Shown: positions 57,530-64,000 of the stretch, piece by piece
How the letters are laid out: the number at the start of each line of letters is the position of its first letter
Position numbering within the stretch: the first letter of the stretch is position 1
Source of the DNA: Takakia lepidozioides
Lineage: Eukaryota > Streptophyta > Takakiopsida > Takakiales > Takakiaceae
NCBI GenBank assembly: GCA_030704615.1
Contig: CM060732.1
Coordinates: forward strand, 55,531,053-55,595,052
Direction of reading: 5' to 3'
Length of the DNA: 64,000 nucleotides
Notes under the pieces: generated by a model
Told to the model about the DNA's origin: nothing
What the model saw: only the letters and a program-made list of their open reading frames with translations
Database searches by the model: none
Position numbers and translations under genes: made by a program

Positions 57530-60500
57530 CTAGAGAATACCCCACTTCCGTGACAATGCTATGAGTCCACCAACTAGTGCTCCGAGCTCTGACCCAAACT
57601 CGCTCCCAAGAATTACAGCTTCAGCTTTATCCATCATGCAGAGCTTCTCACCAACCTTGCGTGCAAGCATTTTAGCCCAGGCTTCATCAATAACGCGGAC
57701 AATCTTGGCCTTCTCTGCTTGCCCCCTGTCTTGCCGCTTTGCCTCCAATTGCCCGCACTCTCCCTTGAAAGATTGTGTTGCCTGCTGCACAAAAGATTAA
57801 GATTTCACATTCAAAATGGTAAGAATATAGAGTTGCTAGAAGGCTGGTTTCAAGACCTCCAGGTATGCTCAATCTTTGAGCACCATGGACTCTCCATTGC
57901 TTCCTACTGCTACAAAGTGCAGAGGTGGAAATTTCGTCCAACCATGACCGCCATAGACGCATCAGAGGGGAGCTTATGGAACTTCACGTGAGGTGAACCT
58001 GGAAACCAGCCAATCTTACAACAAAACTGCAGTTCTATCAGGGTTCTCCATGACAAAAGAATCTTGCAGCCCAATTACCTCTCTCTCTTCTAAGGGCATT
58101 GGGGAGGTTTAGGGTGGGTTCCCAGTCTGTGGATGGAGACTGGTAGGTGGGACAACCTGCGGCTTGAGGACTGCATGTGCCCAACTTGTGCCGGGAACAC
58201 AGGAGGAAATTGAAAGTGAAGAACTTCTCTTCTTTCATTCTCCTTTCTACTATGAGGTCCGTGGGACATACTATTGACTATTCTGAGATAGCCTCTCTGT
58301 CACGGAGGTCTTCCATTACAAGGATCAGAAATGCTTAACACATCTGCATGAGCTGTTGACTCTTAGACAATCCCTTGAGCTCAAGGGATTGTCGAAGAGT
58401 CAACAGCTGCTTATGGAGGGGCCCTTCTCTCTTTCTGGTTTTTGTTTCCTCTCTCATGTTTTCTTCCATTTTGTCCCATAAGCTCTATGAGCTTCCCGCG
58501 GATGTTATAAAGCACCATTTCATTTCATCTCATCTCATTTCTTGTCTCATGCTGTCTCTTGTCCCATAAGCTCATAACACTTGCACACTAGCCAAAATTT
58601 GACCTCAAAAATTTATGTGGAGGTTTACAGAGTCTTTCATTGACAAGAGTCACTAAGCTTCTCCCACAGATCACATGCTACCAAGAGACTCTGAAACGAA
58701 AAGTAAGTTAAAGATGCCAGAACTACTACACCCATGAGCAGTAACTTTAGAATACGTGAGGGGTTCTTTCGTTACCTTTAAGGGTGAGGGCTTTCCAGGC
58801 ACTACCTGCTCCTCCACCACCTTCTCAACTGATTCAGGCTTCTTGGTCATTGGCTCCTTTTCGTTGTGGATCCCCTTATCACCACCTATTTTTTTCCCTT
58901 TCTTTGCTGTGACATGACTAACAGGGGCTGTAGCATTTGACGGAGCCTGCTTCCACAATCTTCTGAACAGAATCAATGAAGGAGAAACTTGACTACATGT
59001 TTGAATGTTGTTTATGTTCGGATGTCCCTCCCATGGGTCCTCTGGGCCTCCCATGCACGTTATAAAGTTTATTTCTTTTTTTGCTTTCTATCTCTCTATC
59101 TCTTTCTCATTCCATGTGCGCATTGATACCAATCAGCTCGGAAAGCCACTATGCATCAAACTGTGGCAGAATAAACCAAGAATGGCATCTGCAAAACCAA
59201 TGCCTTAGCGATGATTGCTAGCAACAGAGTGTAAACCAGGAGCATCCTCTTACACATTGTAGAGTTACTGTGCATGAGAGACTTTGGGGTGTTGACATGA
59301 AACATGACCTTATATTACCTGCACAAGTGTGGGCTTCTGGAACTCCGCCTTCTCTATTGTTTCACTCGGCTTCTTTTTCACTGGCTTCTCCTCCGCATCC
59401 TCCTCACCACCCTCCTTGTCCCTATGTTTCCTTTTTCCTCTCTTTGCAGCTGCATTTGAATGAGCCTGCTTCCACAGTTATGTCAATGAAGGAGCAAAGG
59501 TGATTAATGGTTTAGTGTTGGTGTTGTTCAGACCTCTCTCTCTCTTCCTCGGACGTTATAAAGTACCATTTCATATTTCTCTCTCTCTCTCTTCAAATAA
59601 TGGCCATAAGGCTACGGCAAACAACATCTTATGAGTACGTTCTCTCTCTTTTCAAAGTACCATTTCATTTCTCTTTAAAATCCATGTTTGCATCGGTGCA
59701 ATGCAGTGGTAATCGTTCATCTAACTCTTTGACTAACCAAAATTGGATGTCCAAAAGTAGCATCTGGGCTTATAGCCTCTTTGTAGTAAAAAGAGTTCCT
59801 CTAGGGTTTTTCCAACAGATCAGATGCTAGCAAAAGGATGGAGTAGAGAAACTCGAGAAAAATTTCAGTTTCTTCTGCTCTCTCTCACTCTCTCTCTCTC
59901 CACCCAAACTGGGTACGGGTCTATGGCCACAAGGCTACAGCAAACAACGTCTTATGAGTACCTTTCTATCAGTTTTTGGTACGATGTCCGGTCCTCAGAG
60001 AGCGACCCTCTTCAGGTACATCAATAACATAGTCCCCTGCACCTGGTTCACCAACTTTCAAAATCTTGAGGCTAAGTCTAACACCCTGGCCCTGTTGGCA
60101 TCTAACTGCTGGGCAGACCACACACAGCAGATTGATGCTTGTGTGAAGGGCTTTCTAGAGGAAATCTGGAAAGCCCAAACAAAATTGTTTATATCATGGG
60201 GAAGTCCCACTACTGGAGTGAGTCTGTTCCTTTTGTTCTGCCCAAACTGAGCGTAGGCTCTATGGCCACAAGGCTACAGCAAACAACTTCTTATGACTAC
60301 ATTGTCCCTGCGACTTTTCTCCCAGGGCCCTGGCTCCAATGAACACATAAAACATATGGGAACAATGACTAGCCACACATTTTGACCATCATGTAGAAAT
60401 GAAAACATGTGCCAACGGTACTTTACCTGCATAACCATGTCCTTCTCTGACTCCTTGTCAGTCTCCTCTTCATAGCTTTTGTCATTGTCAACAAGACTAG

Positions 60501-62143
60501 CTTTGGAGCTGTGCACTAACCTTTTCCCCATTGTGCTTTGAGCCACTAGCCTATTTTCACACCTGCACAAGAGCCTTCATTCAGTCAGCTTTAGTAAATC
60601 CAGATCCAACAACTGAGTACTTGTCTGTAGCATCAAACACCTCTCTTCCTTCGCATGACAGCATCAATGTCCTTTACCCTGTGTAAATCGTGTATCCCTG
60701 CCCAGTCCCAAAAAAGCTTGGCAATCCAGACGAAAATGAATGTTATCAGCTTATACAGACCTCCAGGTAATCGACAAACACCAGCTGCTCAGGCAACAGG
60801 GTACATGCAAGCTCACAAATGTAGCAGGATTCTACATCAAAACGCCATGCTGACGAATGTTCAAATTCAGTCCCTGACAAATTGGCACAATCAGCAGTTG
60901 GCTTAAATCAAGCCTAAAATCCTTAAAAGCTACTAACATCACTGGATGTTAATGGACAACGGCTTCGGATACACACTGAGGTTGTCACTCGCAGTTGGAA
61001 GAAGCAGTATGGTGAACCAGCTGCATCCAGATGGCACGGAATCGCTCAAAGGCCTGAAAGTAAAATACTGAATTACTATTGCTTAAAACCTAGAATTCTG
61101 GGCTTTGGACACTGCGTTGAAGTTCTCAATCTGTCTCCATGACATGAAGATGAGGAACTACTTCTGGGCTATTCAACTCGAGGGGCCAATATGTTTATAG
61201 GGGGGCAAACAGTCGTCACGGTGACTGTAGCAGGGGCACATTTAAAATCCGTTGAAAAAAAGCTCTGATTATGGCCCAGAGAAAGTCATGGCTTCCTCCA
61301 CTGGACAAACTAAGGCCACACTAGGACAACAAAGGGACCACAAAATCATAGACTACATTGCACCGAGACTACAAGAATCAATGAAATAGACTCCAGCTAC
61401 CTCTGAAGATCGAGCCCAAACCTTACAATGTACGAAGAAATCCATTCACACGTGTTTACGAAATACTGCATTACCCCCGTCACCTCAAACACACCATCCT
61501 CACACCTACAGCGGTGGGCATAACTGGATACGAAGGCACAACCGCATCGAGTACAAGTGCGTATCTTAACTCTCTTCCAACTGGTCCCCCCACTGCGCCT
61601 AACATGCCTCTTGAATGGATACTGTAATGTAGTACCTCCACAGCAGGCATCACAGTACAGGGAAAAACAAAATTTCACTGATGAATTTTTGTTTCCCCAT
61701 CAGAAACAAAATTTTACCATCAGAATTCTCCCAGCTCCAAATTGTACCATACAAACTGCTGTCTCCCAACTTAGCTGCTTCAATATGCACTTCGAGTTGT
61801 AGTAAAATATCTCCACCACAAAACAAAGACATCAGGAATCGAAACAAAGGCGAAACACAGGCATTGAGTACAAAATGCCTCTTCCATCATCTTTCTCAAC
61901 TACAAACAAAATCCAATGCGTTCACACCAGCACTTTCCACATGCCAATCGCACAGACAAAAAGAGACTCACACAAGAGAGAGATGAAGCTCACTTGGCCC
62001 AAGATTCGTCTCCGAATTCCGATGGCTGCTGCTCCCTTGCAATCCCTGCGCATCACATCGGAATTGCGAAGAGAACAGACGTATGCGCGGGAGTTGTGCG
62101 CGGGAGGCAGAGCGATTTCATCCCCCACCTCTCCCACATTCAT
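57530..62143 (-). CDS. Candidate multi-exon gene with a Cys-rich domain (tentative)
   Basis: Several minus-strand blocks look like exons with good splice ends: 62143-61994 (MNVGEVGDEIALPP..., 50 codons, GTGAGC donor), about 61678-61490 (C-DAC-C...RTCTRCGCAFVSSYAHRCRC, a likely zinc ribbon), a block ending 60427 (EEETDKESEKDMVMQ, GTAAAG donor), one ending 59319 (LWKQAHSNAAAKRGKRK, GTAATA donor), 58962-58776 (LWKQAPSNATAPVSH, GTAACG donor) and 57784-57530 (ATQSFKGECGQLEAKRQ to a stop). I cannot prove these join; the 62143 exon and the Cys-rich block do not connect in an obvious phase. LINE debris lies between them. No function is assigned. Confidence 0.3.
58050..58545 (+). mobile_element. LINE-B 3' end fragment with a terminal palindrome
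   Basis: A diverged copy of 56915-57385 (GGGCATTGGGGAGG, GGGTGGGTTCCCAGTCTG, CATAAGCTCTATGAGC, TTATAAAGCACCATTTCATT). It differs in carrying an inverted duplication at 58351-58408 where its coding end should stop. Confidence 0.75.
58351..58408. repeat. 58-bp near-perfect palindrome
   Basis: AGCTGTTGACTCTTAGACAA-TCCCTTGAG is followed directly by its reverse complement CTCAAGGGA-TTGTCGAAGAGTCAACAGCT, with one mismatch per arm of 29 and no spacer. The left arm is LINE-B coding sequence (LLTLRQSLE), so the right arm is a fold-back copy. Confidence 0.92.
59545..59660 (+). mobile_element. Stacked minimal 3' ends of LINE-B and LINE-A in CT repeats
   Basis: GGACGTTATAAAGTACCATTTCAT (LINE-B terminus) is followed by (CT)n and ATGGCCATAAGGCTACGGC...TCTTATGAGTAC (LINE-A terminus, about 45 bp). 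CTCTCTCTCTTCAAA and TTCTCTCTCTTTTCAAA on either side of the LINE-A piece look like a diverged target-site duplication. Confidence 0.6.
59905..60300 (+). mobile_element. LINE-A 3' fragments in tandem
   Basis: A 3' terminus (GGTCTATGGCCACAAGG...GTCTTATGAGTAC, 59917-59961) is followed at about 59970-60300 by a longer LINE-A 3' piece encoding [39 protein letters not shown] and again the terminus ending TTATGACTAC. CT-rich DNA (CTCTCTCACTCTCTCTCTCTC) lies immediately upstream. Confidence 0.75.
60757..60845 (-). mobile_element. Fragment of the Gypsy element's extra ORF
   Basis: Plus-strand CCTCCAGGTAAT, GACAAACACCAGCTGCTCA and ACAGGGTACATGCAAGCTC match 19252-19335 almost base for base. No LTR lies beside it here. 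Confidence 0.75.
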
Positions 62144-62486
62144 CTCATTTGTTCCACATCCGAAGGATGATCATTTGCTTCAATTGATTATGGATGAAAA
62201 ATCTCTGTATTCACATCCAAGAAAGTAATAAATTTAAATTAATAGATTTTTAAAGAAAGTAAATGTGGAAACTGTGAGGAAACTGTGGAGTAATAAGTCG
62301 CAGGATACTGAGTCCCTTCTAAACCCTAAGTTTCGTCTTGCACAGGGCATCGAGGAGAATTGTAGATCTTCTGCAAGCTGCAGATGATCGATTTTTCCAC
62401 ATTTTGATGTAGATTGTGGAGCATCTTGTGTGAGGGAAGGAATCCAGTTCGCAGGTGTTGTGGATTTGTTCACAGTGGGAGGGAAG

Positions 62487-64000
62487 ATGATGAAGCTGGA
62501 AGGGAGGGGCCAGCGGGTGGCTGTGTGGGGCGCGGCTTTTGTAATCTTTGTGGTGCTCATGATCGTAACGCCCAAGATACCTCAAGATGAAAGATACCAT
62601 CATTTTGCTGATCGCCGCAACTTTTTCGGTGTGTATGCGGAGTTCTCTAGTTTGGTTTCTTATGGAAGTAATGTGGGGCTCTTACAATTTATCATCGCAT
62701 TCTTGATATGTGAAATGGAACAAAACAACAAGGTAACGCAACAACAGAGAAGGTATATTTGGTTCTCATGGAACTGCAATAATTGTGACTGCACAACAGA
62801 CACGTCCACTAAGTGTAATATGCTGGAAGAACATTGAAGCATGTACAGCACATTCTCATTCATCACAATAGCTCTCAAAAATGGATCCCGAAGCGCTGAT
62901 TACCTGGAATTTTCAACTTCATACACAATCTCAAGCGTTAGTGAGTCAGATGGGGCCTAACATGAAGTGTGATCTCCTGAATCTCTTAGTCCAAATCAGG
63001 ATATCTATTGAGAACCTCTCAAATGCAATGTGAACTGACACACTAGAGCAACGGAGGAATACAATATGGTCCACTACCATGGTCACGAATCTGTGTCCTT
63101 AGAGAAAATTTTGTAAACAAGTCTTGCGAAGATTTCCAACTGGAAGTAAAGGTTTTGCTAATCTAGAAATGACTGGAAAGTCCCCAAAATAACTGCCCTG
63201 GCCCTACGTGGTGATTACTGACTCACCACTTGACAATGCTTCTTCAAGGAGAGAGATATCAAACCTAAACCAGGTCAAAACTAAGTTTATAGAAGTTTGA
63301 GACTTGCAAGGGTCCATTCTGGAAACTATTGAAGCCTATGGTAGCCAACTTCTAAATGAGGAGTTGTGAACTTCAGAGCAGATTTCCTATGCATTTGCTC
63401 AATGTTTAAGGACAAATTGGACCTGTCAGGTCGGTAGGGATGACCTGAACAAATAGAGATTGGTTGAGGAAATGTTGTGGATGACAATTGTGCAGTGGAC
63501 GTGTCTCAGGAGTACCCAACACACTCAACGTCATCTCCAACTTCCCTTTCTTGGTCATTGGCATAGTGGGGTTGGTTCTCTGCCTTCATGGCAACAACTT
63601 TGGTTTAAGGTAATACCTGGTTTGAACCATCACTTTTTTCTATTCTTGGATATGACAACTATCTGGCTGGGCTTTCAGATGATTTGGAAACTAGACAGAG
63701 GAGTGATTCTAATACAAGGTTTGGCAGATTGTAGAAAGAATCACCGTGGTTGAAGTCGTTTGGAGTTTGGACGTCAGAGGGTAGTGTTGACAGTGAGAGT
63801 AACTGGAAATATTGACGTAACTAGGGCTACAGAATTGAGATATAGAGGCAGACAATAGGTACAGCTGAAGTGAAGAGGATATCCACCTTAAACAACCTTT
63901 ACAGGACCGCATAGGTGATCAGGAAAATCCGAAAGGACAATGTTATGTGACATTTGAAATCCCCCATTTTGCATTCACGCAGTTATGAGTTGGATACAGG
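62487..64000 (+). CDS. Alkaline (phyto)ceramidase-family membrane protein, 5' part
   Basis: Ceramidase-family (aPHC-like) plant protein, an integral membrane hydrolase predicted to act on sphingolipids in the ER or Golgi. Exon 1 is 62487-62628 and exon 2 is 63510-63609; they join in phase 1 (RNFFG|VPNTLNVISNF) with GT-AG ends. Residues about 10-28 (VAVWGAAFVIFVVLMIVTP) and the exon 2 segment FPFLVIGIVGLVLCLHG are membrane spans. The RNFxGVPNTLNVISNFPF signature is characteristic. Two adjacent ATGs (62487, 62490) are followed by a conserved start; an in-frame ATG at 62430 would extend it. The rest, including the usual His residues of the active site, lies beyond the window edge, and 63610-64000 is intron. 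Confidence 0.8.

Overview
The window is nuclear DNA of a land plant. It carries intron-rich genes for plant-specific or plant-typical proteins: an acyl-CoA-binding protein with ankyrin repeats, a PTC52/PAO-type Rieske oxygenase with an N-terminal extension like a transit peptide, a GT37 xyloglucan-type fucosyltransferase, a Dof-like zinc finger and a plant ceramidase-family protein. They sit among LINEs, a Ty3/Gypsy LTR element, tRNA-derived SINEs and satellites. Divergence from angiosperm proteins and the mixed transposon load would suit a seed-free plant, but I cannot fix the lineage from sequence alone.

Layout. 0.4-13.6 kb holds a convergent (tail-to-tail) duplication of a seven-exon ACBP gene. 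Both copies are reconstructable and intact. The minus-strand copy has a 1.93-kb LINE in intron 3 with a perfect 14-bp target-site duplication. 14.7-20.2 kb is an LTR retrotransposon (minus strand) with TG...CA LTRs, a primer-binding site, a broken extra ORF, gag, protease, a dUTPase-like domain and an RT piece; RNase H and integrase are missing. 20.5-21.2 kb is a broken Dof-like gene with a 108-bp tandem repeat. 21.3-27.8 kb is repeat-rich (LINE-B tail, SINE, satellites). 27.9-35.9 kb is an 11-exon APE2 gene on the minus strand, with an antisense, internally inverted LINE in one intron and a duplicated splice acceptor. 37.6-41.0 kb is a five-exon PTC52-like gene. 44.2-46.3 kb holds an unusual array of short GC-rich hairpins in AT-rich DNA and a separate long hairpin. 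49.4-51.2 kb is a single-exon fucosyltransferase. 54.7-55.5 kb is an intronless conserved plant protein with a basic/acidic tail. 56.9-60.3 kb is a graveyard of LINE 3' ends. 62.5 kb to the end is the 5' part of a ceramidase-like gene, with a possible divergent gene on the other strand.

The host genes do not form a pathway. ACBP, PTC52, FUT and ceramidase are membrane-linked metabolic proteins and APE2 is DNA repair. The most unusual items are the hairpin array, the dUTPase-like domain in the Gypsy element, the LINE family whose 3' ends repeatedly sit in CT-rich tracts, the convergent ACBP pair and the Dof-like/minisatellite locus. Exon joins were made by hand from splice signals, reading phase and paralogue or family similarity; no transcript data were available.
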